Shown here: positions 43,948 to 52,486 of the stretch, one piece after another
Layout: every line of letters begins with the position of its first letter
How positions within the stretch are numbered: the stretch's first letter is position 1
From: Opitutia bacterium Tous-C4FEB
GTDB taxonomy: Bacteria > Verrucomicrobiota > Verrucomicrobiia > Opitutales > Opitutaceae
Direction of reading: 5' to 3'
DNA: 64,000 nucleotides
Assembly (NCBI GenBank): GCA_002304445.1
Contig: NEVA01000016.1
Location: 1 to 64,000 of the forward strand
Program-made: the position numbers and the translations under genes
The notes under the pieces: generated by a model
Database searches by the model: none
What the model saw: the letters and a program-made list of their open reading frames with translations, nothing else
What the model was told of the DNA's origin: nothing

Positions 43948-45750
43948 GTGTCCCGCGCTGGTCTCGACGCTTTTTGGCTGGGTCTCGTCCTCACAACCTT
44001 TGGTGCACCGCTGGGCCACGCCTTCGATCTGGTCGGAAATTCCTGGCCGTCGGGCACGATCCCGCTGCGCCTTCAACTCGACGCCACCCGCCCCGCGAAC
44101 CCGTCGCTCCCCCTCCTCGACACCTCCACCTCTTGGAACGCCGTCGCCACCGCCGCACTCAACGAGTGGAACCCCCATCTGACCCGGGTCCAATTCACCT
44201 CGACCGAGAGCACCGTCACCACCGCCGCGTTCGGCAACCGCGTCAATAACGTCCTCTTTTCGACCACCGTTTACGGCGATCCATTCGACGACCGCACGCT
44301 CGCGATCACGCTTTCGTCCACGGCATTTCGGAAAACCGAGGCCGACGTGCTCGTGAACACCACCAAGAGTTGGAATTCCTACCGCGGGAACAGCCGCGCC
44401 GCCCTCGATCTGCGCCGTGTCCTCATCCACGAGTTCGGCCACGTCCTCGGCCTCGACCATCCGGATCAGGCCGTCCCCGCCCAAGCTGTCGCCGCGGTCA
44501 TGAACAGCACCATCGGTAACCTCGATACCCTCGCCGCCGACGATCGCGCCGGGGCCGCCGCCCTCTATGGCACCGCGATCGTACGTCCGGTCATCACCAC
44601 CCAGCCCACGTCCGCGACCGTCAACGTCACAGGCACCGCACGCCTCTCCGTCGCCGTAAACGACTCTGCCACGGTGCTCGGCTCCACTCTCTACGACTAC
44701 ACCTGGTATTTTGCGCCCACCGGTGCCACCACCTTCGAGCCGCTCTTCACCATCAACAGCTCCACACGCCTCGATTTCAATCTCGCCCAACTCGGCGACG
44801 CCGGCCGCTACTTCTTCTCCGCCTCCACGCCCGACGAAACGGTGAACAGCAACACCGTCACGCTCACGGTTAATCCCGTCGCCGTCTCGCCCTCGACCCA
44901 GCTCGTCAACGTCGCCACCCGCGGCGTCGCCGGCACCGGCGCCAACGCCATGATCGTCGGCTTTTCCATCTCCGGCTCGAAACCCAAACAAGTGCTTCTC
45001 CGCGCCGTCGGCCCCGGTCTCGCCGCCTTCAATGTCCCCGGCCGTCTCGCCGATCCGATTCTCACGCTGAAATCCGCAGACCGAACCGACCTCGCCACCA
45101 ACGATAATTGGGAACAGCAGACCGCCACCACCGCCTCGAATATCGCCGCCGTCACCGCCCGCGTCGGCGCCTTCGCCCTCGCCCCCGGCTCCCGCGATGC
45201 CGTCATTCTCACCACCCTCGCCCCCGGCAACTACACCGCCCTCGTCAGTAGCCCGAATAACTCCAGCGGTGTCATCATCCTCGAAGCCTACGACACCGAC
45301 AGCCCCCTCGATCCCGCGCTCAAGCTCGCCAACCTCGCCAGCCGCGGCTTCGTGGGCACCGGCGCCGATGTCATCATTGCCGGCTTTCTCGTCAGCGGCC
45401 CAGGTCCCAAGACGTTTCTCATCCGCGCCATCGGCCCCACGCTCCTGCAAGCGCCGTTCAATCTCGCCGGCGCGCTCCGCGATCCTTACCTCAAAATCTT
45501 TCGCGGCGACACCCTCCTCCGCGAACTCGACGACTGGGATTCTCCCGCCTCCGCCCAAGCCTCGCTCCGCGCCGCCGCCGCCCGCGTCGGCGCCTTCGCC
45601 CTGCGCGAAGTCCGCGGCACCTTCCCCCCCACCGGCCTCGATGCCGTCATGCTCATCACGCTCCCACCCGGCAACTACACCGCCCAAATGAGCGGCCTCG
45701 ACGACGGCACCGGCATCGGCCTGATCGAGGTCTACGAAATGCCGGACTAG
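43948..45750 (+). CDS. Secreted matrixin-type zinc metalloprotease with two C-terminal repeats
   Basis: A 600-residue protein starting at GTG. The zinc site is HEFGHVLGLDH (H161, E162, H165, H171), the HExxHxxGxxH signature of matrixins/metzincins; an N-terminal hydrophobic stretch is the likely signal. An Ig-like domain follows near residues 210-310. Two homologous modules then follow, each running from 'SRGFVGTGADVIIAGF' or 'TRGVAGTGANAMIVGF' to 'LPPGNYTA', a repeat common in Verrucomicrobiota surface proteins. It is predicted to cut extracellular or envelope proteins. It is cotranscribed with the small secreted protein 13 bases upstream. Confidence 0.85.
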   Translation: MSRAGLDAFWLGLVLTTFGAPLGHAFDLVGNSWPSGTIPLRLQLDATRPANPSLPLLDTSTSWNAVATAALNEWNPHLTRVQFTSTESTVTTAAFGNRVNNVLFSTTVYGDPFDDRTLAITLSSTAFRKTEADVLVNTTKSWNSYRGNSRAALDLRRVLIHEFGHVLGLDHPDQAVPAQAVAAVMNSTIGNLDTLAADDRAGAAALYGTAIVRPVITTQPTSATVNVTGTARLSVAVNDSATVLGSTLYDYTWYFAPTGATTFEPLFTINSSTRLDFNLAQLGDAGRYFFSASTPDETVNSNTVTLTVNPVAVSPSTQLVNVATRGVAGTGANAMIVGFSISGSKPKQVLLRAVGPGLAAFNVPGRLADPILTLKSADRTDLATNDNWEQQTATTASNIAAVTARVGAFALAPGSRDAVILTTLAPGNYTALVSSPNNSSGVIILEAYDTDSPLDPALKLANLASRGFVGTGADVIIAGFLVSGPGPKTFLIRAIGPTLLQAPFNLAGALRDPYLKIFRGDTLLRELDDWDSPASAQASLRAAAARVGAFALREVRGTFPPTGLDAVMLITLPPGNYTAQMSGLDDGTGIGLIEVYEMPD

Positions 45751-45808
45751 CCTGCCTCCCAATTCTCCCCGCTCGACTCTCAACGCTTAGCTCCCAACTT
45801 CCGCCCGC

Positions 45809-46603
45809 ATGTCCGACTTCAAACACTACTTCGGCGTCCCGCCCTCCGATCAAAACGCCCTCGATGTCTTCGCCGGCGAATGGTCCTCGTCGCCCCCCGC
45901 CAGCCGCCCCGAGCTCAAAGCCGGGGCGACGCCCCTTTTCGATGACCCGCGCATCCAGTGGACCCATGATCGCTTCAACGAGATGGGCCTCGCCGGCGGC
46001 TTCACCGGCCGCGACGTCCTCGAACTCGGCCCGCTCGAGGGCGCCCACACTTACCTGATCGACAAGCTCGGCGCCACCAGCGTCACCGCCGTTGAAGCTA
46101 ACACCCGCGCTTACCTGAAGTGCCTCATCGCCAAGGAAACCTTCGGGATGAGCAGCAAGACCCGCTTTCTCCTCGGCGACGTGCTCTCCTACCTGCACGC
46201 CACCGACCGCGTCTTCGATATCACCGTCGCCTGCGGCATTCTCTACCACCTCACCAACCCCGTCGAACTGCTCGAACTGCTCGCCCGCCGCAGCCGCGCG
46301 ATTTATCTGTGGACCGTTTTCTACGACCCGGAGTTCGTCGCCAAAAATCCCGTGCCCGGCGCAAAATTTTCCGAAGCCCTGCCGATGGAACACGCCGGCT
46401 ACAAACACACCGTGCATCGTTTCAACTACGGCCCCTCGCTCGACTGGAAAGGCTTCTGCGGCGGCGGAGAAGTTTACAGCTATTGGATGGAAAAGTCCGA
46501 GATCGTCGGCGCGCTGGAAAAATTCGGCTTCACCGATTTTCGCGTCGAGCAACACCCCAACATCCACGGCAGCGCCCTCATGCTCGCCGCCCGCAAACCA
46601 TAA
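45809..46603 (+). CDS. Class I SAM-dependent methyltransferase
   Basis: A 264-residue methyltransferase with motif I 'VLELGPLEGAHT' and a following acidic residue at 'VTAVEANTRAY'. The middle 'FDITVACGILYHLTNPVELL' matches TylF/Methyltransf_23-like enzymes. It lies 58 bases after the matrixin on the plus strand and converges with the DUF362-like gene ending at 46655. No sugar or protein substrate is apparent, and context is weaker here than for the glycan-operon methyltransferases. Confidence 0.82.
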   Translation: MSDFKHYFGVPPSDQNALDVFAGEWSSSPPASRPELKAGATPLFDDPRIQWTHDRFNEMGLAGGFTGRDVLELGPLEGAHTYLIDKLGATSVTAVEANTRAYLKCLIAKETFGMSSKTRFLLGDVLSYLHATDRVFDITVACGILYHLTNPVELLELLARRSRAIYLWTVFYDPEFVAKNPVPGAKFSEALPMEHAGYKHTVHRFNYGPSLDWKGFCGGGEVYSYWMEKSEIVGALEKFGFTDFRVEQHPNIHGSALMLAARKP

Positions 46604-46654
46604 CCGCCGCGGGACCACCCGCGCACCGCCGGGCCCCGCGGCCCCGCCGCCCGC

Positions 46655-47734
46655 TCACTTCACCTGGATAATCTCCGCGCGCTTGATCCGGGTGGATCCC
46701 ACGCCGAGGGTCTCGGCGAACTCAAGCGTGCGAATCTCCTCGGAGATATTCTCAAACCCGCCCCGCTTGCGCGCCGCATCGATCTTGGCCCGCATCAACG
46801 AGTCGAGCAGCACCGGGTCCGTGCTCAACCACAGCAGCGGCTCTGACTTGCTGTAGAGTGAATTGAAAAACGGTCCGCCGATGAACTGGTAATGTTCGAG
46901 GCTCGTGATCGTAAACGCCCACGTCTGCCGCAGCTCGGGAATCGCACTCATCTCGGCCACCGCCGCCGGTGCATTCGCCGGCGAGCGGAAGAAACGCGCC
47001 GTGTTCGAGGCGTTCCACAGCGTCGCGTTCACCAACGCCCCGTTGATACCGAGGATCGGATGATCCGTGTAAACCGGCAGGTTGATCCAAAAATCCGCGT
47101 CGAAAAACAACGGCGTCGCCAAAAAGCTCTTTCGGTCTTCGTCCTTCGAGGAGTCGTTCGCGAAGTCCTTCGTCTGCGCGGCGGCAAAGACCGGATCAAA
47201 CCGCTGCGGCAACGGACTGTCGTAAAACCACTCCGGGTCATAATAACGCCCCGATTCCAGCACGTAGATTTTGTTGCCCTTGAACGGCGTCTCACCGGTG
47301 ACCAGCGAGGGCAGATAACCGGTCATGCGCAGCCGCAGTTGGTTCAGGCCCACGAGGAACACGTCGCTGTTCTCAAACCCGCGCTTCACCAGCGAGCGGA
47401 TCACCGCGCGCACCAGCGGCAACGGCGTCGCCATCCCGGCGCCTGAATCGGTGTAGATTTTCAGTCCGACTTTTTTCTTTTCGCCCGGCACCAGCTTGCG
47501 CCCGCTCGACTGCTCAAAAGCCGAGATCAACGCCTCGACTTTCGCTTCATAGGCGTAGTCGTCGAAGCTGCTCAACCGCGCTTCCCAAATCGGCGCCATC
47601 GGGGCCGCCGGCGCCTTGGCCAACGCGCCCGGAGGATTCGCTGCGGCTGCCGGCGGTGTCGTGGCGGCCTGCGCGCGCAAAGCGACGGGCCACAAGCTGG
47701 CGAATCCCAAAACAAGGAGCGAAAGACGATGCAT
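46655..47734 (-). CDS. Secreted DUF362-like protein
   Basis: A 359-residue protein. A signal peptide covers residues 1 to about 22 ('LRAQA'), followed by a Pro/Ala-rich linker. The body has a 'KVGLKIYTDSGAG...TPLPLVRAVIRSLVKRG' segment and 'FWINLPVYTDHPILGINGALVNATL', resembling the DUF362 fold. No iron-sulphur cysteine cluster is present, so it is not the ferredoxin-fused form. The ATG at 47734 gives the best signal peptide; upstream in-frame starts add a basic, non-hydrophobic leader. Divergent from dnaG across 152 bases. Function unknown. Confidence 0.7.
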   Translation of the reverse strand: MHRLSLLVLGFASLWPVALRAQAATTPPAAAANPPGALAKAPAAPMAPIWEARLSSFDDYAYEAKVEALISAFEQSSGRKLVPGEKKKVGLKIYTDSGAGMATPLPLVRAVIRSLVKRGFENSDVFLVGLNQLRLRMTGYLPSLVTGETPFKGNKIYVLESGRYYDPEWFYDSPLPQRFDPVFAAAQTKDFANDSSKDEDRKSFLATPLFFDADFWINLPVYTDHPILGINGALVNATLWNASNTARFFRSPANAPAAVAEMSAIPELRQTWAFTITSLEHYQFIGGPFFNSLYSKSEPLLWLSTDPVLLDSLMRAKIDAARKRGGFENISEEIRTLEFAETLGVGSTRIKRAEIIQVK

Positions 47735-47886
47735 GTGTGATGATAGGTCGCCCATAGCCGGGCAAAGTTTCCTCGAAAGAGTGCGAAACTTGACAGCCCC
47801 CTTTCGCGGTTGAAAGTGCATTCTTCTACGTTCGTCGCGCCCTTTGATTGAGGGGTATCACTCGCTCCTCTTTTGTTTAAAGTTCC

Positions 47887-49746
47887 ATGCCCGCCATCAA
47901 ACCCAGCTGCGTCCGCGACCTGAAGTTGCGCGTGAATCTCGCCGATGTGGTTTCCCGCGTCGTCACGCTGCGAAAAGCCGGCGGGGCCCGGCTCAAGGGT
48001 CTTTGCCCGTTCCACAACGAAAAAACTCCGTCCTTCAACGTCGATACCGACAAAGGATTTTTCAAATGCTTCGGCTGCGGCAAGGCCGGCGACGCCATCA
48101 CCTTCGTCCGCGAAACCGAGCAGCTCAGCTTCACCGAGGCCATCGAGGCCCTCGGCCAACGTTTCAACATTCCGATCGAATACGAGGAGGGCTCCGGCGG
48201 TCCTTCCCGCGAGGAACGCTCCCTCCGCCAAGAAATCTACGACCTCCACGAGCAGGCCGCCGAACACTTTCACCAGGCCTTCAAGGCCCACGACGCCACC
48301 GGGGAATTTTTCCGCAAACTCTGGTCCGAGCAACGCAAGTTCCCGCTCGAACTCGCCGACGAATTCAAAATCGGCGCGGCCGACGCCACCGGCAGCGGCC
48401 TCGGCGCGTATCTGCTGCGCAAGAAATTCTCCGAAGACGCCCTGCGCCAGTGCGGCCTGTTTTTTATCTCCGACGGCGCCCTTCTCACCGCTCCCGCCCT
48501 CCGCCCGCGCTTTCGCGGCCGGCTCATGATTCCCATCCGCGACCACCAGGGCCGCGTCGTCGCGTTCACCGCGCGCCAGACGGAGCTCACCCCCGCCGAC
48601 GACCCCGCCCGCGAGGCCAAATACGTCAACTCCCCCGAGACGCCGATTTTCATCAAGAGCAACCTGCTCTTCAACCTCGACCGCGCCCGCTCGCACGTCG
48701 CCGAGGGCAAACCGTTCGTCATCGTCGAAGGTCAACTCGACGCTCTGCGGTGCTGGTCCGTCGGCCTAAAAACCGCCATCGCGCCCCAAGGCACCTCCAT
48801 CACCGAAGGCCAGCTCGTGTTGCTCCGGCGTTACCACACGCAGGTCGAGTGCTTCTTTGACAGCGACAGCGCCGGCCAAAAAGCCGCGCTGCGCTTTCTG
48901 CCGATGGCGCTCAAAGCCGGCCTCGAAGTGCGTTTCCTCACGCTCGCCGGCGCCGCCAAACTCGACCCCGATCTGCTCTTTCTCGAGCGCGGTCTGCCCG
49001 CCTACGACGAGGTTCGTCGCGGCGCCCAAAGCGCCATGGCCTTCGCGTGCCGCGCCACCCTGCCCGACCCCGCCACCGCAACCTCGGAGCAAAAGACCCG
49101 CGCCGCCCAAACGCTCTACGAGCTCATCTCCGCCGCCGAGAGCCAGGTCGCCCGCTCCCAGTTCTTGTCCGAAATCGCGATTCATCTCCGCCTGCCTCTG
49201 CCCGCCCTCGCGGCCGATTTTCAGACCGCCCTTAACCGCCAAAGCCGCCAAGCCGCCGCCCGCCCCGCCCCGCCCCCGGCAGCACCATCGGGAGTCCTCA
49301 TGACCGACACGGCGGAACATCACTTGCTCATGCTCTGCCTCAATCACGAGCAACTCGGCCGCCCGCTTTCCGCCGCCATTCCCCATACTTGGATCGATCT
49401 CGGTCACCTCGCCGGCGTGCTCCTCAACCGCGTCCTCGCCGAGTTCGAGCAGAACAGTTGGCCCGGCCGCGAGCACCTCGACGCCCTCCTTGAGACCCCG
49501 GAGGAACGCACCTTGGTCGCCACCCTCATCTTCAACGCCCTCGAACTGGACGACCCCGCCAAGGTCGCCGCCAGTGGCATTCAACAACTCCGGGCCCGCG
49601 CCCTCGAGCCCCGGCTCCGCCAAATAGAACTTGCTTTGGCCAACCCCCAACCGGACATTGAATTTGACCCAATTTCACTCTTAAAAGAACGCATGGAATT
49701 AGTCCGTCAGCTCCGTCAGCCCATCACCCTCAACCTCGTCGGTTGA
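47887..49746 (+). CDS. dnaG: DNA primase
   Basis: A 619-residue DnaG. The zinc-binding domain has C40, H43, C61 and C64 in 'CPFH...CFGCG'. The RNA-polymerase domain follows, and the TOPRIM motifs are 'VEGQLDALR' (E281) and 'FDSDSAG' (D325, D327), which bind the catalytic metals. The C-terminal helicase-interacting domain is present. It makes RNA primers for lagging-strand replication. It is followed after 42 bases by rpoD, the classical macromolecular-synthesis order without rpsU. The sequence is complete for the family. Confidence 0.95.
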   Translation: MPAIKPSCVRDLKLRVNLADVVSRVVTLRKAGGARLKGLCPFHNEKTPSFNVDTDKGFFKCFGCGKAGDAITFVRETEQLSFTEAIEALGQRFNIPIEYEEGSGGPSREERSLRQEIYDLHEQAAEHFHQAFKAHDATGEFFRKLWSEQRKFPLELADEFKIGAADATGSGLGAYLLRKKFSEDALRQCGLFFISDGALLTAPALRPRFRGRLMIPIRDHQGRVVAFTARQTELTPADDPAREAKYVNSPETPIFIKSNLLFNLDRARSHVAEGKPFVIVEGQLDALRCWSVGLKTAIAPQGTSITEGQLVLLRRYHTQVECFFDSDSAGQKAALRFLPMALKAGLEVRFLTLAGAAKLDPDLLFLERGLPAYDEVRRGAQSAMAFACRATLPDPATATSEQKTRAAQTLYELISAAESQVARSQFLSEIAIHLRLPLPALAADFQTALNRQSRQAAARPAPPPAAPSGVLMTDTAEHHLLMLCLNHEQLGRPLSAAIPHTWIDLGHLAGVLLNRVLAEFEQNSWPGREHLDALLETPEERTLVATLIFNALELDDPAKVAASGIQQLRARALEPRLRQIELALANPQPDIEFDPISLLKERMELVRQLRQPITLNLVG

Positions 49747-49788
49747 GGGCGTTTTTGCGTTTTTTGTCCGCCTGAATCATCTTTTCCT

Positions 49789-51642
49789 ATGCCGCGTAAA
49801 GCCAAGTCTGCCGCTCCCGCCCACTCCGAAGCCGTCGAGGCCGTTCTCGAAAGCCAGCCCACCGCCGTCACCGCCGACGGAGTCGAGGGCGCTCCCGCCG
49901 TGCCCGGAAGCATTAACGAGAAAATTCGCCAGCTCATCCGCCACTCCAAGGAGCAGGGTTACCTGACGTTCGACGACATCAACGAGGCCCTGCCCGAGTC
50001 CGTCGAAAACCAAGAAGAGATCGATAACGTCCTCTCCATTTTGCAGAATTTGGAAATCGAGATTCTCGAGCCCGACCAAGTCGAGGATTTCAAGGCCCGC
50101 CAGGAAGAAGCCGAAGAGGAGGAATCCCGCACTTCGCAAAACGACATTTTGGACGATCCCGTCCGCATGTATCTGAAGCAGATGGGCCAGGTCCCGTTGC
50201 TCACCCGCGAGCAGGAAGTCGAGATTTCCAAACGCATCGAAAACGCCGAAGCCAAAGCGATGGACGCCCTCTTCGAAGCGTCCGCCATCGGCTCCTACAT
50301 CGGCGGTCTCGGCGCCAAGCTCATCACCCGGGAAGAGCGCTTCGACCGCATCGTGATCGACAAGCGCATCGAGTCCCGTGACGCCTATTTCAAGAACCTC
50401 GAAAAACTGGTCGAGCTCACCCAGAAGTCGGAAGCCGGCACGGCCGAGGCGTGGGAAGAATACGTGAAAGCCCGCACCGAGGTGGACCGCAAACGCATCC
50501 ACGCGAAATTCAAGAAACGGGAAAACATTCTCCGCGCCACCTTCGGGAAATATTTCTTCAAACTCAAAGTCTACGAAGAATACCTCGAAGCTCTCCAACC
50601 CGCGCTCGACGAGATCGCATCCCTCCACCAGCAGCTCGACCGCGCCAAACACCCGAAATCCAAAAAAGACGCGGCCATCGACACCAAGGCCATCCACGCC
50701 CGCCTGAAACAGGTCGAAGCCGCCCAACGTATCGCTCCCGCCGAACTCCTGCGCGTGGTCGCCCAGACCAAGGTCCACGTCGCCGAAGCCCACCAGGCGA
50801 AAACCGAAATGGTCGAGGCCAACCTGCGTCTCGTCATCTCCATCGCCAAGAAATACACCAACCGCGGCCTCTCCTTCCTCGACCTCATTCAAGAGGGCAA
50901 CATGGGCCTCATGAAGGCAGTCGAGAAATTCGAATACCGCCGCGGCTACAAATTCTCCACTTACGCCACGTGGTGGATCCGGCAGGCCATCACCCGTTCC
51001 ATCGCCGATCAGGCCCGCACGATCCGCATCCCGGTCCACATGATCGAGACCTTGAACAAGGTCATGCAGGTGCAGAAACAACTGCTCCAAGAATTCGGCC
51101 ACGAGCCCACCCCTGAAGAAGTTGCCGACGAGATGAACCTGCCCGTCGAGCGCGTGCAGCAGATCATGAAGATGGCGCAACAACCCATCTCCCTCCAGTC
51201 GCCCGTCGGCGACGGCGACGACACCTCCTTCGGTGACTTTATCGAGGATAAATCTGCCGAGAATCCTTACGACATGACGGCTTACTCGCTCCTCCGCGAA
51301 AAGATCGTCGACGTCCTCGATTCTCTGACCGAGCGCGAACGCCGCGTGCTTTCCCTCCGCTTCGGCCTCGTCGATGGCTACAGCCGCACCCTCGAGGAAG
51401 TCGGCAAACAATTCAAAGTCACCCGCGAGCGCATCCGTCAGATCGAGGCGAAAGCGCTCCGGAAAATGCGCCACCCGACGCGCATCCGCCAGCTCCACGG
51501 CTTCTTCGACGCCGAGCAGATCGACAACGCGCAGAACCTCCTCAAGGTCGCCGCCACCGCCCGCCTTCCCGGTCTGCCCGGCGGCCCCGCGATGCCCGGT
51601 TTCTCGCCGACCATCCCCGGCCCGAAGTCCGACACCCGCTGA
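49789..51642 (+). CDS. rpoD: RNA polymerase primary sigma factor
   Basis: A 617-residue sigma-70 factor. Region 1.1 lies at the N-terminus, 1.2 at '[17 protein letters not shown]', then a non-conserved stretch rich in charged residues, then region 2 ('[15 protein letters not shown]', '[18 protein letters not shown]', '[11 protein letters not shown]'), region 3 and region 4 ('[15 protein letters not shown]', '[16 protein letters not shown]'). It ends in a Pro/Gly-rich tail of about 40 residues after region 4.2. It directs RNA polymerase to housekeeping promoters. The cluster dnaG-rpoD is typical; there is no rpsU here. Confidence 0.95.
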   Translation: MPRKAKSAAPAHSEAVEAVLESQPTAVTADGVEGAPAVPGSINEKIRQLIRHSKEQGYLTFDDINEALPESVENQEEIDNVLSILQNLEIEILEPDQVEDFKARQEEAEEEESRTSQNDILDDPVRMYLKQMGQVPLLTREQEVEISKRIENAEAKAMDALFEASAIGSYIGGLGAKLITREERFDRIVIDKRIESRDAYFKNLEKLVELTQKSEAGTAEAWEEYVKARTEVDRKRIHAKFKKRENILRATFGKYFFKLKVYEEYLEALQPALDEIASLHQQLDRAKHPKSKKDAAIDTKAIHARLKQVEAAQRIAPAELLRVVAQTKVHVAEAHQAKTEMVEANLRLVISIAKKYTNRGLSFLDLIQEGNMGLMKAVEKFEYRRGYKFSTYATWWIRQAITRSIADQARTIRIPVHMIETLNKVMQVQKQLLQEFGHEPTPEEVADEMNLPVERVQQIMKMAQQPISLQSPVGDGDDTSFGDFIEDKSAENPYDMTAYSLLREKIVDVLDSLTERERRVLSLRFGLVDGYSRTLEEVGKQFKVTRERIRQIEAKALRKMRHPTRIRQLHGFFDAEQIDNAQNLLKVAATARLPGLPGGPAMPGFSPTIPGPKSDTR

Positions 51643-51683
51643 CCTCCATCCGGGCTGCCTGCCGCCAAACCCGGCTTGCTCCG

Positions 51684-52049
51684 ATGCCAAACACCGCCCG
51701 CGCGCTTCCGCTGCTGGCGGTGTTTTTTTTGCTCAACGGCTGCCAGAGCAAGAACATCGTCCCCGTCGGATCTCCCGCCGCCACCAAGGCCATCACGGCC
51801 AGCCCCAACCAAATCGTCGGCCGCGTGCTCGCGGTCGACGCCACGCTCGGCTTCGCGATCATCGAGATCGCCGCCTCCGCCCCACCGGCCGCCCTCCAGC
51901 CCGACGCATTGTTGACGACCCGCACCGATGACCTCCGCCCCACTGCCCAACTGCGGTCCCGCGGTTACAGGAGCAGCCGCACTCTCGGCTCATTCATCAT
52001 CGACGGCCAACCCAACCTCCGCGACGAAGTCGTTTACCGAGCCCCATGA
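51684..52049 (+). CDS. Small lipoprotein of unknown function
   Basis: A 121-residue protein with a lipobox 'LLNGC' (Cys at residue 20) after a hydrophobic stretch, so it is predicted to be a membrane-anchored lipoprotein. The mature part has an OB-like alternation ('VGRVLAVDATLGFAIIEI') but no assigned family. It starts 41 bases after rpoD. It may be cotranscribed with it, or share a transcript with tatA downstream. Confidence 0.7.
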   Translation: MPNTARALPLLAVFFLLNGCQSKNIVPVGSPAATKAITASPNQIVGRVLAVDATLGFAIIEIAASAPPAALQPDALLTTRTDDLRPTAQLRSRGYRSSRTLGSFIIDGQPNLRDEVVYRAP

Positions 52050-52189
52050 TCGGAAATGGCACGGGCCTCCCGCCCGCGTCCATGCCCTTTCCCCTCATAG
52101 ACGCGCTCCGCACCGCTCTCTATCCCCCCGCCGTCAAATCCCGCTTTCCCCCTTTACAGGCCCACCCGTCGGCCTACGTTGCAATCACT

Positions 52190-52423
52190 ATGACAGCTCC
52201 AAACGCCCTCCTCGCCATCGCCGGCATCGGCACGACTGAACTCATCGTCATTCTCGTAATCGTTTTGATCTTTTTCGGCGGCTCGAAGCTGCCGTCTCTC
52301 GCCAAGGGCTTGGGCCAATCAATCAAGGAGTTTAAGACCGCGTCGAAAGACGAGCCCGAGGCCGAAAAGCCCGCCGCCGACGTCAAGAAGCCAGATCCGA
52401 CCAAGACCCACGGCGCGAACTAA
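52190..52423 (+). CDS. tatA: Sec-independent translocase subunit TatA
   Basis: A 77-residue TatA. The N-terminal membrane helix ('LIVILVIVLIFF') is followed by the FGG/K hinge ('GGSKLPSLAKGLGQSIKEFK') and an amphipathic then charged tail. TatA forms the pore of the twin-arginine export system. The ATG at 52190 was chosen because the long upstream extension has no hydrophobic segment and would displace the helix. No tatB or tatC lies beside it in this window. A terminator follows at 52448. Confidence 0.9.
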   Translation: MTAPNALLAIAGIGTTELIVILVIVLIFFGGSKLPSLAKGLGQSIKEFKTASKDEPEAEKPAADVKKPDPTKTHGAN

Positions 52424-52447
52424 ACCCCGCCGCTGCCCAAGATTTTG

Positions 52448-52474
52448 AGCGCGCCTTTCCGGGCGCGCTTTTTT
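52448..52474 (+). terminator. Intrinsic terminator after tatA
   Basis: Stem AGCGCGCC (52448-52455) with GGCGCGCT (52462-52469), loop TTTCCG and a T run to 52474. It lies between tatA and the convergent antiporter gene. Confidence 0.85.
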
Positions 52475-52486
52475 GTGCCCACCCGC

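Noticed and set aside
47790-47830. TTGACA before dnaG as a -35 box
   Set aside because: No acceptable -10 at 16-18 bases; not reported as a promoter.
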